Below are positions 43,260-51,925 of a DNA stretch of 64,000 bases, one piece after another. Where the stretch lies: positions 150,649 through 214,648 of the forward strand of contig CAMNHO010000001.1 of the NCBI GenBank assembly GCA_946539765.1, read 5' to 3'. The notes beneath the pieces are model-generated. The model saw only the letters and a program-made list of their open reading frames with translations, ran no database searches and had not been told where the DNA came from. Every line of letters starts with the position of its first letter. Within the stretch, counting starts at the first letter, position 1. Source of the stretch: UBA4312 sp002394635 (GTDB taxonomy: Bacteria; Bacillota_I; Bacilli_A; Erysipelotrichales; Erysipelotrichaceae). The position numbers and the translations under genes are program-made.

Positions 43260-43333
43260 AGGGGTATAGTTCAATGGTAGAACAGCGGTCTCCAAAACCG
43301 TTGATGTGGGTTCAACTCCTGCTACCCCTGCCA
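43260..43333 (+). tRNA. tRNA-Trp (CCA)
   Basis: Acceptor AGGGGTA/TACCCCT, D-arm GTTC...GAAC, anticodon stem GCGGT/ACCGT with loop CTCCAAA (anticodon CCA), and T-loop TTCAACT. CCA is encoded. Confidence 0.95.
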
Positions 43334-43343
43334 TGTAAAAAGT

Positions 43344-43367
43344 AAGCCTGATCAAGGCTTTTTTTTT
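43344..43367 (+). terminator. tRNA-Trp terminator
   Basis: AAGCCT (43344-43349), loop GATCA, AGGCTT (43355-43360), then T-run to 43367. Confidence 0.88.
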
Positions 43368-43517
43368 GAAAAAAATTCAATCATAAACATGTTATGATAG
43401 AGAAAATATAGGTTAATATCATACATAAAGATACAAGCACTACTGATGGACAGGCCGACAAATATTGTATACACTTTGACCGAATATAATCTTGTATCAA
43501 TGGTAAGGAGACCGCTT

Positions 43518-44333
43518 ATGTTATGGAATGCGAAAAATGGAAAAGTGGATCTGGAAACGACGACGATGAGCTATGTTTGTTTCGGGCATGGGAAAAAGCA
43601 TTTGATCCTCTTACCGGGATTATCTGATGGATTGATGACAGTAGATGGCAAAGCGTTGTTGCTGGCCAAGCCGTACACACTTTTTTTTGATCAATATACG
43701 GTTTTTATGTTCAGCCGAAAAGAACCGATGCCAGATGGGTATACGATTCGGGATATGGCCAGTGATCAGGCTAAAGTGTTGAAAAAAATGGGCTTAAACA
43801 AAGTATATGTACTGGGTGTTTCCCAGGGTGGGATGATAGCTCAATATTTGGCTGCAGATCATCCAGAGCTGGTTAAGTCCATGGTGCTGGCAGTTACAGC
43901 TCCATCGTGCAATGACATCATCCGAAAAAACATCACGCATTGGATTTCCCTGGCTGAAGCCTCCGATCATAAAAGCCTGATGATCGATAACGCCACAAAA
44001 AGCTTGTCGCCTGTTTATCTGAAGAAATATCAAAAGCTGTATCCTGTCATTGGCTGGATTGGAAAACCGAAAAGTTATGACCGCTTTATTAAAAACGCAA
44101 AGGCCATCCTGCACTTTGATGCCATCGAAGAGATTCAAAACATTTCTTGTCCGGTACTTATTATTGGTGGACACGATGACCAGATCGTCGGGATCGAAGC
44201 TTCGTATGAAATAGAAAAACAAATCAAAAACAGCCGGCTGTATATCTATCAAGGATTAGGGCACGGGGCTTATGAAGAAGCACCTGATTTTAATAAAAAA
44301 GTGTTTCATTTTTTTGAAAAGTGCGATATGTAA
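43518..44333 (+). CDS. Alpha/beta hydrolase
   Basis: A 271-residue alpha/beta hydrolase fold. The oxyanion strand is LILLPGLSDG, the nucleophile elbow GVSQGG, the acid Asp in LIIGGHDDQIVG, and His in YQGLGHGAYEEAP. The substrate (ester, lactone or peptide) cannot be told. ATG 43518 is favoured by AAGGAG 10 bases upstream; an in-frame ATG at 43446 has no site. Confidence 0.85.
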   Translation: MLWNAKNGKVDLETTTMSYVCFGHGKKHLILLPGLSDGLMTVDGKALLLAKPYTLFFDQYTVFMFSRKEPMPDGYTIRDMASDQAKVLKKMGLNKVYVLGVSQGGMIAQYLAADHPELVKSMVLAVTAPSCNDIIRKNITHWISLAEASDHKSLMIDNATKSLSPVYLKKYQKLYPVIGWIGKPKSYDRFIKNAKAILHFDAIEEIQNISCPVLIIGGHDDQIVGIEASYEIEKQIKNSRLYIYQGLGHGAYEEAPDFNKKVFHFFEKCDM

Positions 44334-44444
44334 AGCATTCGCAACCATCAGTTGACAAATTGACAGGCTGTGTTGGTAGTATGTAACCGGTGAAAATGAT
44401 ACATTTCAACTGTCAAAAGAAAGTTCAAAATGAATGGAGGAGCT

Positions 44445-45437
44445 ATGATGATACTTGCAGATAAGATTTCATTATTACGAAAGAAAAATGGATGGTCGCA
44501 GGAGGAACTGGCTGAAAAGTTAGGCGTCAGCAGGCAGTCGATCTCAAAGTGGGAAGGGGCCCAGTCAACACCCGATCTCAACAAAGTATTAAAGCTTTCT
44601 GAGATCTTTGGTGTCAGTACGGATGTTTTATTAAGAGATGAACAAGATCTGGAAACGGTTCCGGAAAACATGCAATCCGAAGCGCCTGTGGAGCAGCTAT
44701 ACAATGTAACAATGGAACAGGCTAATCAGTTTCTTTCGCTAAAGACGCGTTCATCCGGTCGGATCGCCCTTGGAGTCATGTTATGTATATTGTCTCCGAT
44801 TCCTTTGATTCTATGCAGCGTTGCTCAGGAAGTCGGTAGGATCCAGCTTACGGAAAACCAAGCAGCAGGAATCGGTATTCTAGTATTGATGTTGATGGTC
44901 GGTGCCGCGGTGGCGATATTTATCCATTATGGAATGAAAACCGGCCCGTTTGAATATATGGAAAAAGAACCATTGGAAACCGAATATGGGGTAGATGGCA
45001 TGGTCAGAGAACGTAAGGAACGCTACAATGACACATATATGCGATATATGGTGATTGGTATAGTATTATGTGTGCTATCATGTATTCCGCTCTTTATAGC
45101 CATGATCATCGACGACAATGATTTTAATATGGCTCTTGGTGTCAGTATACTGTTGGTGATGGTTGCCCTTGGTGTCCTGATGATCATACGTGTGAATATT
45201 GTAATGAATGCGATGAAGATGTTATTGGAGGAAGGGGACTATTCACGGGCAAACAAACAGGAGAATAAACGAAATGGACTCATTACCGAAGTATATTGGA
45301 TGAGTGTTACGGCTTTCTATCTGTTGGTCAGCTTTTTGACAAAACGCTGGGATATGACATGGCTGGTTTGGCCGATTGCCGGTATCTGTTACGGTATATT
45401 GATTGCGATATTAAAAATGATGCATTCCAAAGAATAG
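44445..45437 (+). CDS. XRE-family regulator with membrane domain
   Basis: 330 residues. The N-terminal helix-turn-helix is KISLLRKKNGWSQEELAEKLGVSRQSISKWEGAQS. The C-terminal half has several paired membrane helices (about residues 105-165, 200-250, 285-325). Such membrane-tethered XRE proteins are common in Firmicutes, and their signals are unknown. GGAGG precedes ATG 44445/44448. TTGACAG (44360) and CTGTCAA (44410) flank the leader and could be an autoregulatory repeat. Confidence 0.85.
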   Translation: MMILADKISLLRKKNGWSQEELAEKLGVSRQSISKWEGAQSTPDLNKVLKLSEIFGVSTDVLLRDEQDLETVPENMQSEAPVEQLYNVTMEQANQFLSLKTRSSGRIALGVMLCILSPIPLILCSVAQEVGRIQLTENQAAGIGILVLMLMVGAAVAIFIHYGMKTGPFEYMEKEPLETEYGVDGMVRERKERYNDTYMRYMVIGIVLCVLSCIPLFIAMIIDDNDFNMALGVSILLVMVALGVLMIIRVNIVMNAMKMLLEEGDYSRANKQENKRNGLITEVYWMSVTAFYLLVSFLTKRWDMTWLVWPIAGICYGILIAILKMMHSKE

Positions 45438-45439
45438 TG

Positions 45440-45465
45440 AAAAGGTCAGCAAAAGCTGGCCTTTT
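45440..45465 (+). terminator. Terminator of the membrane XRE gene
   Basis: AAAAGGTCAGC (45440-45450), loop AAAA, GCTGGCCTTTT (45455-45465). Confidence 0.85.
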
Positions 45466-45562
45466 ATCAATAAGGGGGATTACCTCTTTTGAATTCTAAA
45501 AATAACGGAGCTTTCAAACGGAAGTCGTATCCGATGTGTTATCATAACAACGGGTGATCAAC

Positions 45563-46672
45563 ATGACGGAAAAAGAAAAAATGCTGGCCCATGTACTGTA
45601 TGATGCCAACTATGATAAACAGTTAATAGAAGAACGAACGGCATGCAAACTTCTTTGCCAGACCTATAACCAGCTTCCTGTGGACGATTTTGAACAACGC
45701 TCCAAAGTCATTCATCAGATTTTAGGCAAATGTGGACAATCGGTAAATATTGAACCGGGTTTCTGGTGTGATTACGGCTGGAATATCGAAGTAGGGGAAT
45801 GTTTTTATGCCAATCATGGATTGGTTATACTGGATGAAGGAAGGGTCACCTTCGGGAATCATGTTTTTATTGGGCCTTCCTGTGGCTTTTATACGGCCAG
45901 GCATCCTATGGATGTTCAACGAAGAGATAAGGGCCTGGAATATGCGTTGGATATTACTGTAGAAGATCATGTCTGGATTGGTGCCGGTGTTCATGTTTTG
46001 GCTGGTGTGACCATTGGAGAAGGAAGTATCATTGGAGCCGGCAGTGTTGTGACAAAAGATATACCGGCATATTGCGTGGCAGCTGGCAATCCTTGCCGTG
46101 TGATCCGCCAGATCCAGCCCTTTCTCAAGACCCGGCGGCTGCTCCTTCGACCGTGGGAGGATAATGATGCCTACAGCTTATTTACCTATGCGAAAGATCC
46201 GTCCGTCGGCCCGATAGCAGGATGGCCGCCGCACCAGAACTTAGATGAAAGTAAAGAAATCATCCGGACGGTATTTCATAAAGAGGAAACCTATGCCATT
46301 TGTCTGAAAGAGGAAAACATCCCCATTGGGGCAATCGATCTCAAAATGTTCGGAAACAGCGATCTGGCACAGAACGAAAAAGAATGTGAACTGGGGTACT
46401 GGCTGGGAAAACCATATTGGGGACAAGGTTTGGTACCGGAAGCAGCCATGGAATTGTTACGTCATGCCTTTATAGATCTAGGAATGGAAAAAGTATGGTG
46501 TGGATACTATGATGGAAATATAAAATCGAAACGGGTCCAGGAAAAATGTGGCTTTATCTATCAATGGACCTCTTATGATGTTGAAGTACCTCTTATGCAT
46601 GAAACAAGAACAGGTCATGTCAGCAGGTTGACTCGAAAGGAATGGTTTCAAAAAGGAAATATTGACCGATGA
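45563..46672 (+). CDS. Fused LbH sugar O-acetyltransferase and GNAT N-acetyltransferase
   Basis: 369 residues in two enzyme domains. Residues 1-184 are a maltose/galactoside O-acetyltransferase: MAC domain KMLAHVLYDANYDKQL, left-handed beta-helix hexapeptides, catalytic His in FYTARHPMD, and end AGNPCRVIRQI. Residues 190-369 are a RimJ/RimL-type GNAT: TRRLLLRPWEDNDAYSLF, ELGYWLGKPYWGQGLVPEA (acetyl-CoA loop) and SKRVQEKCGF. No frameshift separates them, so it is a true single frame. ATG 45563 follows GGGTGATC. Confidence 0.88.
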   Translation: MTEKEKMLAHVLYDANYDKQLIEERTACKLLCQTYNQLPVDDFEQRSKVIHQILGKCGQSVNIEPGFWCDYGWNIEVGECFYANHGLVILDEGRVTFGNHVFIGPSCGFYTARHPMDVQRRDKGLEYALDITVEDHVWIGAGVHVLAGVTIGEGSIIGAGSVVTKDIPAYCVAAGNPCRVIRQIQPFLKTRRLLLRPWEDNDAYSLFTYAKDPSVGPIAGWPPHQNLDESKEIIRTVFHKEETYAICLKEENIPIGAIDLKMFGNSDLAQNEKECELGYWLGKPYWGQGLVPEAAMELLRHAFIDLGMEKVWCGYYDGNIKSKRVQEKCGFIYQWTSYDVEVPLMHETRTGHVSRLTRKEWFQKGNIDR

Positions 46673-46735
46673 GCAAACACATTGGCGTTTTTTAAAAAAA
46701 TCGTTTATACTGTCTAACGACAGGATTGATAAGCT

Positions 46736-47191
46736 ATGAATTATACAAAACATACAATAAATGAATTACTTGTTGGCCTTTTTAACTATATCACCTATAT
46801 TGAAGAAAGAAATTTGAAGGATAAGAATGTTTCATTAAAGCTTTCGGAAGTGCATTTGCTGGAAAATATCGAGAAAGCCAGCGACAATACGATGTCTTAT
46901 ATAGCCAAGCGCTGTATGGTAACCCAGGGAACGTTGACAACCAATGTAAAACGCCTGGTAGCCAAGGGATATGTAGAACGTTATAAGGATGAAAAAGATG
47001 GTCGGATCGTTCGCCTGCGGATCACGGATCAGGCCAAGGACGTTTTAAAGATCCATGATGAATTCCATGAAACGTTGATTGATAAAACGGTGGCGGATCT
47101 AAAACTGGATCAAGACAAAGTATTGATCGATTCACTGGCGAATTTGATGGAATACTTTTCGGAAGAATACGCAATAGAGAAGAATATTTAA
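46736..47191 (+). CDS. fabT: MarR-family regulator of fatty acid synthesis (FabT-like)
   Basis: 151 residues with a MarR winged helix: SEVHLLENIEKASDNTMSYIAKRCMVTQGTLTTNVKRLVAKGYVERYKDEKDGRIVRLRIT. It is immediately upstream of acpP, and two palindromes of the FabT type stand in the acpP promoter. FabT binds acyl-ACP and represses the FAS genes. The identity rests on position and operators, since MarR sequences alone do not specify the ligand. Confidence 0.85.
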   Translation: MNYTKHTINELLVGLFNYITYIEERNLKDKNVSLKLSEVHLLENIEKASDNTMSYIAKRCMVTQGTLTTNVKRLVAKGYVERYKDEKDGRIVRLRITDQAKDVLKIHDEFHETLIDKTVADLKLDQDKVLIDSLANLMEYFSEEYAIEKNI

Positions 47192-47194
47192 CAG

Positions 47195-47218
47195 AGTACC
47201 CGATTTGGGTACTTTTTT
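47195..47218 (+). terminator. fabT terminator
   Basis: AGTACCC (47195-47201) and GGGTACT (47207-47213), then six T. The FAS operon therefore has its own promoter. Confidence 0.85.
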
Positions 47219-47252
47219 GTTTGTTTTGGGCCTAGATTGTCAGATAGGGCCA

Positions 47253-47281
47253 TTTCATTTGATTATCAAAGTATATATAAT
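47253..47281 (+). promoter_or_regulatory. acpP/FAS operon promoter
   Basis: -35-like TTTCAT (47253-47258), 17 bp, and -10 TATAAT (47276-47281). FabT-type palindromes sit in the spacer and just after the start point. Confidence 0.65.
47258..47270 (+). promoter_or_regulatory. FabT-type operator 1
   Basis: TTTGATTATCAAA, a near-exact match to the TTTGA-N3-TCAAA FabT box, lies in the promoter spacer. Confidence 0.75.
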
Positions 47282-47291
47282 ACAGTTAATG

Positions 47292-47306
47292 CTTTGATAT
47301 TCAAAG
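47292..47306 (+). promoter_or_regulatory. FabT-type operator 2
   Basis: CTTTGATATTCAAAG, centred 35 bp after operator 1 and downstream of the -10, where bound protein would block elongation or initiation. Confidence 0.75.
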
Positions 47307-47327
47307 CAAATAAAGGAGGATTCTACA

Positions 47328-47552
47328 ATGTTTGAAACGATTAAAAAAGTATTGGTAAGTTCATTAAATCTGGAAGCGGATCATATTCAGCCGGATTCAA
47401 GGTTAAACGAGGATCTGGATATTGATTCATTGGCCGCTGTTGAACTGGCCATGGAATTGGAAAACGAATTTGGAATTCAAATTGAAGATGAGGAACTGGT
47501 GAAACTGAAAACGGTCCAGGATATTGTGGACTTAATGAATCAGAAACAATAG
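47328..47552 (+). CDS. acpP: Acyl carrier protein
   Basis: 74 residues, acidic. The phosphopantetheine site is Ser34 in EDLDIDSLAAVELAMELE. It carries growing acyl chains for all FAS enzymes in the cluster. AAAGGAGG gives a strong start. It is the first gene after the FabT-controlled promoter, and AcpS for its activation is encoded at the other end of the operon. Confidence 0.96.
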   Translation: MFETIKKVLVSSLNLEADHIQPDSRLNEDLDIDSLAAVELAMELENEFGIQIEDEELVKLKTVQDIVDLMNQKQ

Positions 47553-47560
47553 GGCTTAGT

Positions 47561-47938
47561 ATGAAGGATACAAAAACAATCAACGAAATTATAAGAATAT
47601 TTGATTCCAGCCAGGTAAAGACCATGGATCTGGAATATGATGGTTTAAAGATCCGACTCGAAAAAGATAAGAATACATCTATTAAACAAATATATACAGA
47701 AGAACAACAAACGGAACAGGAAGATCCTGTCCTTAAAGCCCCTCTGGCAGGGGTATTTCATTTTTCCCAGGAACAGACTTCCTATGCAAAAGGAGAGGTC
47801 GTATATCATATTGAGTCTATGAAAACAATGAATGAAGTACGTGCTCCTTTTGATCTTGTCATCAAGGAGTTTCTTGTGGAAGAAGGGGGATTGGTGGAAT
47901 TCAATCAACCGCTGATCCGTTATGAGGCTATTGTATGA
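47561..47938 (+). CDS. accB: Biotin carboxyl carrier protein of acetyl-CoA carboxylase
   Basis: 125 residues. The N-terminal part is DGLKIRLEKDK, followed by a short linker and a biotinyl domain from about 55: APLAGVFHFSQ...KGEVVYHIESMKTMNEVRAP. The biotinylated lysine should be Lys88. The usual MKM reads MKT, with Thr at +1. The linker lacks a long Ala/Pro stretch. Its stop overlaps the accC start. Confidence 0.93.
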   Translation: MKDTKTINEIIRIFDSSQVKTMDLEYDGLKIRLEKDKNTSIKQIYTEEQQTEQEDPVLKAPLAGVFHFSQEQTSYAKGEVVYHIESMKTMNEVRAPFDLVIKEFLVEEGGLVEFNQPLIRYEAIV

Positions 47939-49299
47939 TCCGAAAGCTTTGTATCGCCAACCGTGGAGAAATTGCGATGCGCATCATACGCACGTGTAAA
48001 GAAATGGGTATTGAAACGGTAATCGTATATTCGGAAGCTGACCGGGACTCTATGCCGGTACAATCGGCCAATGAATCGATATGTATCGGTGAAGCAACAC
48101 CGGGTTCAAGTTATCTGAATGCCAATGCGATCATTCAGGTGGCTGTATCCACAGGATGCGATGCCATTCATCCCGGCTATGGATTTTTGTCCGAAAATGC
48201 ACATTTTGCACGCCTGGTCCAGGCCTGCGGATTAAAGTTTGTGGGACCTAGTCCGTCGGTGATCGAGCAGATGGGGGATAAGAACAAGGCCCGCCAAATG
48301 ATCGAGCATCTGGAAATCCCTATCATCGCAGGCAGTCAGGATGTGATCAGTGATGTTCGTACTGGTATGCAGATTGCTCAAGAACTGACATATCCGGTCG
48401 TTATAAAAGCCAGCCAGGGCGGTGGTGGAAAAGGCATGCGCATCGTTTGGAAGGAGGAAGAGTTTCAGGATTCTTTCGAGCAGGCACAGAAGGAAAGTGA
48501 AAACTATTTTAACAGTAAAGAGCTGTATATCGAAAAGTTTTTAGAACATCCGAAACACGTCGAAGTACAACTGGCATGTGACCGTTTTGGTCATGTGGTT
48601 CATTTATATGACCGGGATTGTTCCATCCAGGTCCACAGGCAAAAACAAATCGAGGAAGCCCCTTGTTACAAATTATCGGAAGAGGTTAGACAACGTATTT
48701 GTCAAGATGCGGTGAAGATCTGTCAGGCTGTACATTATGATTCTGTGGGCACGGTGGAGTTTCTGATCGATAAAAACGGAAATGCTTATTTCATGGAGAT
48801 GAATACACGGATCCAGGTGGAGCATCCTGTTACAGAAATGATCACTGGTCTGGATCTGATCCGCCTGCAGCTGGAAATAGCCGATGACAAGCCATTGTCT
48901 TTGGAACAAAAGGATGTTGTACAATCCGGACATGCGATCGAGTGTCGGATCAATGCACAAGATGTCTATCAGGATTTCGTACCTTCTTTCGGTACAATTT
49001 CCTTTTTGAATTTTCCCGGTGGACGGGGCATCCGTGTAGACAGTGCGGTGTATAGTGGTGACACAATTTCGCCATATTATGATTCTTTGGTCTGTAAATT
49101 GATTGCGTACGGCCAAACGCGTCAAGAGTGTATTCAAATCATGAAAAGAGCATTGGAGGAATGTTTTATGGAAGGAATACAAACCAATGAGATGTTTCAT
49201 TATATGGTTTTGAATGATCGGACGTTTCTTGATGCTAGCTACGATACGGCCTATGCAGGACAGATCATGAAGGAGCTGAATGGAAATGAACCTATTTAA
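47935..49299 (+). CDS. accC: Acetyl-CoA carboxylase, biotin carboxylase subunit
   Basis: A 454-residue ATP-grasp enzyme: KLCIANRGEIAMRIIRTCKE at the start, glycine loop KASQGGGGKGMRIV, HVEVQLACDRFGHVVHLYDRDCSIQ, and EMNTRIQVEHPVTEM for catalysis. It carboxylates biotin on AccB using bicarbonate and ATP. It overlaps both neighbours, consistent with coupled synthesis of the complex. Confidence 0.97.
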   Translation: MIRKLCIANRGEIAMRIIRTCKEMGIETVIVYSEADRDSMPVQSANESICIGEATPGSSYLNANAIIQVAVSTGCDAIHPGYGFLSENAHFARLVQACGLKFVGPSPSVIEQMGDKNKARQMIEHLEIPIIAGSQDVISDVRTGMQIAQELTYPVVIKASQGGGGKGMRIVWKEEEFQDSFEQAQKESENYFNSKELYIEKFLEHPKHVEVQLACDRFGHVVHLYDRDCSIQVHRQKQIEEAPCYKLSEEVRQRICQDAVKICQAVHYDSVGTVEFLIDKNGNAYFMEMNTRIQVEHPVTEMITGLDLIRLQLEIADDKPLSLEQKDVVQSGHAIECRINAQDVYQDFVPSFGTISFLNFPGGRGIRVDSAVYSGDTISPYYDSLVCKLIAYGQTRQECIQIMKRALEECFMEGIQTNEMFHYMVLNDRTFLDASYDTAYAGQIMKELNGNEPI

Positions 49300-50137
49300 G
49301 CGAAGACAAGAACAGTTGAACATTTTTCATAAATACAGAAAACAACAAAAACCGTCTGTAGAGATTCCGGATCGTTCGTTTGTGACATGCGAACAATGCC
49401 ATTCGACGTTTGTGAAACAGGACATTGAAAGGAATGATAATGTCTGTCCGGTCTGCGGGCATCATTTTACCATGCATGTCCGACAGCGGATCGAACATTT
49501 ATGTGATGCCGGCAGCTTTAAAGAAATAGATAAAAACTGGATCACAAAAAACGTGGAGTTTCCGGATTATGATCAAAAGCTTAATCGGGCAAAAAACAAG
49601 AGCGGATTGAAGGAAGCTGTTGTGTGCGGATTGGCTCGGATCGAATCGATTCCTTGTGCAATCGGAATCATGGATTCCGCATTTATGATGGGAAGCATGG
49701 GAACCGTGGTCGGAGAAAAGATTACCCGGCTGATCGAATTGGCCGATCGGAAGAAACTGCCCTTGATCCTGTGCTGTACAAGCGGAGGAGCTCGTATGCA
49801 GGAGGGGATCCGGTCATTAGTCCAGATGGCAAAAACGAGCGCTGCTTTAAAACAGTTTAACAATCATGGAGGATTATACATTTCCTTGTTGACCAATCCG
49901 ACCACTGGAGGGGTCAGTGCCAGTTTTGCGATGCTGGCCGACATTATTTTATCGGAACCGGATTGTTTGATTGGATTTGCGGGACGACGGGTGATTGAGA
50001 ATACCACCCATGAACAATTGCCGGATTCATTTCAAAAGGCAGAGTTCATGTTGGAAAAGGGATTTATTGACGCCATTGTGGCTCGTCGCGACTGTAAACG
50101 TCAAATAGCCAATTTATTGAGAATACATGGAGCGTAA
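49280..50137 (+). CDS. accD: Acetyl-CoA carboxylase carboxyltransferase subunit beta
   Basis: 285 residues. The zinc ribbon has CEQC and CPVCGHHF (about residues 37-60). The crotonase-fold domain contains AIGIMDSAFMMGSMGTVVGEKITR and CTSGGARMQEG. With AccA it transfers the carboxyl group from biotin to acetyl-CoA. It begins inside accC; ATG 49280 or 49286 can serve as start. Confidence 0.96.
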   Translation: MEMNLFKRRQEQLNIFHKYRKQQKPSVEIPDRSFVTCEQCHSTFVKQDIERNDNVCPVCGHHFTMHVRQRIEHLCDAGSFKEIDKNWITKNVEFPDYDQKLNRAKNKSGLKEAVVCGLARIESIPCAIGIMDSAFMMGSMGTVVGEKITRLIELADRKKLPLILCCTSGGARMQEGIRSLVQMAKTSAALKQFNNHGGLYISLLTNPTTGGVSASFAMLADIILSEPDCLIGFAGRRVIENTTHEQLPDSFQKAEFMLEKGFIDAIVARRDCKRQIANLLRIHGA

Positions 50138-50142
50138 AAGGG

Positions 50143-50955
50143 ATGAGTAAACCATACAATATAATGGATGCCTGGCAAAAAGTGCAGCTGGCACGAGATT
50201 CTGACCGGCCTAAAGCACAGGATTATATCCATTTCTTATTTAATGACTTTATCGAGTTACATGGGGATCGGAAATATGGCGATGACCCGGCTGTAATCGG
50301 GGGGATCGGATTTATCGAAAGCATGCCGGTGACGATCATTGCCCAATCTAAAGGTTCGACGTTAGAAGAAAACATCGAAAAAAAATTCGGGATGGTATCT
50401 CCGGAAGGTTATCGGAAGGCACTGCGTCTGGCCAGACAGGCAGAGAAGTTTCATCGTCCCATCGTAACTTTTATTGACACCCCGGGGGCATATCCCGGAA
50501 AGGGAGCGGAAGAACGTGGGCAAGCAGAGGCGATTGCGCAATGTCTGTATCAGTTTTCTGATTTACGAACCCCGATCATAGGGATTGTATTATCGGAAGG
50601 AGGCAGTGGAGGTGCACTAGCTTTTAGCGTGGCCGATCATCTGATTATGTTAGAACACGCCATCTATTCGATTCTGTCTCCGGAAGGCTTTGCCAGCATT
50701 CTTTGGAAAGATGAAAGTCTGGCACAAAAGGCCAGTGAGATCATGGGCTTGACTAGTGAAGATCTGAAAGTGGAAGGCTTTGTGGATACGATCATCCCGG
50801 AGCCGGAAAAGGGGGCACAGGCAGATTTTTATAAGGTGGCCAATGATTTGCGACGTCATCTGGTGGATACACTTATGAGCTTGAAGAAAAAGCGGATCGC
50901 TGCTTTATTGGAGCAGCGGTATAAAAAGATACGCGAACTGGGAGTGCCGCTATGA
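50143..50955 (+). CDS. accA: Acetyl-CoA carboxylase carboxyltransferase subunit alpha
   Basis: 270 residues, a short AccA. It has FIELHGDRKYGDDPAVIGGI, GMVSPEGYRKALRLARQAEKF, TFIDTPGAYPGKGAEERGQ and SEGGSGGALAF. It partners AccD. The N-terminal helical extension is shorter than in E. coli. Its stop overlaps the fabH start. Confidence 0.96.
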   Translation: MSKPYNIMDAWQKVQLARDSDRPKAQDYIHFLFNDFIELHGDRKYGDDPAVIGGIGFIESMPVTIIAQSKGSTLEENIEKKFGMVSPEGYRKALRLARQAEKFHRPIVTFIDTPGAYPGKGAEERGQAEAIAQCLYQFSDLRTPIIGIVLSEGGSGGALAFSVADHLIMLEHAIYSILSPEGFASILWKDESLAQKASEIMGLTSEDLKVEGFVDTIIPEPEKGAQADFYKVANDLRRHLVDTLMSLKKKRIAALLEQRYKKIRELGVPL

Positions 50956-51914
50956 GCGGGATCCGTATTTTAGGATGTGGGCATTCCACATCGGGTCACA
51001 AGGTAACCAACGAGGATCTTTCCAAGTTTGTGGATACGACGGATGAATGGATCCGCACACGCACGGGCATTCGGGCTCGTTCGGTTTCAATGGATAAAAA
51101 TACCAGTGAACTGGCTTTAGAAGCATCAAAAATGGCATTACATCAAGCTGATATTGAAAAGGATAAGATTTCCTTAGTGATCATCGCAACGGCCACTGCT
51201 GATCAGATCACGCCTTCGTGCAGTTGTATGGTGGCACAACAATTAGATCTTTCCGGGGACGTGCTTGTCCTGGATGTCAACGGAGCTTGTTCCGGTTTTC
51301 TGTATGCGTTACAGATTGCCGATAAGATGCTGCAGGAAAAAGAAGTTGGCCTGGTTATCGGAGCAGAAGTTCTCAGTAAGATCGTAAATTGGTCCGATCG
51401 GACAACGTGTGTATTGTTCGGAGATGGAGCTGGCGCCTGCCTGGTCCAAAAAGAAGAAGGACGTTCAATGGCCGGATTGGCTAGCTATTATCCTGATACT
51501 AAGAAGGCTTTGTATGCACAGTCCGTTCCTTTGATGACCGAAGACGGGATCACGGATTATCATGTAGGTCCTTTGCATATGACCGGCAGTGAAGTATTTC
51601 GCTTTGCGGTAAAAACCATGACGAAGGCTGTGAAAGATCTGATGGAACAGCAGAACTTAAGTCTGGAACAGATCGACTGGCTGATACCACATCAGGCGAA
51701 TGAACGGATCATTGACCGTGTGGCCAAAAATTTGGGCTTGGAACAAGAAAAGATCTATAAAAACTTACAAAACTACGGGAATACGTCGGCTGCCAGCATT
51801 CCGATTGCGTTATCCGAGGCATGCCAACAAGGGCTGATTCGTACAGATATGAATATTGTGATGGTAGCCTTTGGGGCCGGCTTTACTTGTGGGGCTGTAT
51901 TTATGAAATGGTAG
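50952..51914 (+). CDS. fabH: 3-oxoacyl-ACP synthase III
   Basis: A 320-residue thiolase-fold enzyme that starts fatty-acid chains from acyl-CoA and malonyl-ACP. The catalytic triad is visible: Cys in DVNGACSGFLYAL, His in IPHQANERI, and Asn in NYGNTSAASIP. It overlaps accA by four bases. Confidence 0.96.
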   Translation: MSGIRILGCGHSTSGHKVTNEDLSKFVDTTDEWIRTRTGIRARSVSMDKNTSELALEASKMALHQADIEKDKISLVIIATATADQITPSCSCMVAQQLDLSGDVLVLDVNGACSGFLYALQIADKMLQEKEVGLVIGAEVLSKIVNWSDRTTCVLFGDGAGACLVQKEEGRSMAGLASYYPDTKKALYAQSVPLMTEDGITDYHVGPLHMTGSEVFRFAVKTMTKAVKDLMEQQNLSLEQIDWLIPHQANERIIDRVAKNLGLEQEKIYKNLQNYGNTSAASIPIALSEACQQGLIRTDMNIVMVAFGAGFTCGAVFMKW

Positions 51915-51925
51915 GATGGAAAAGT

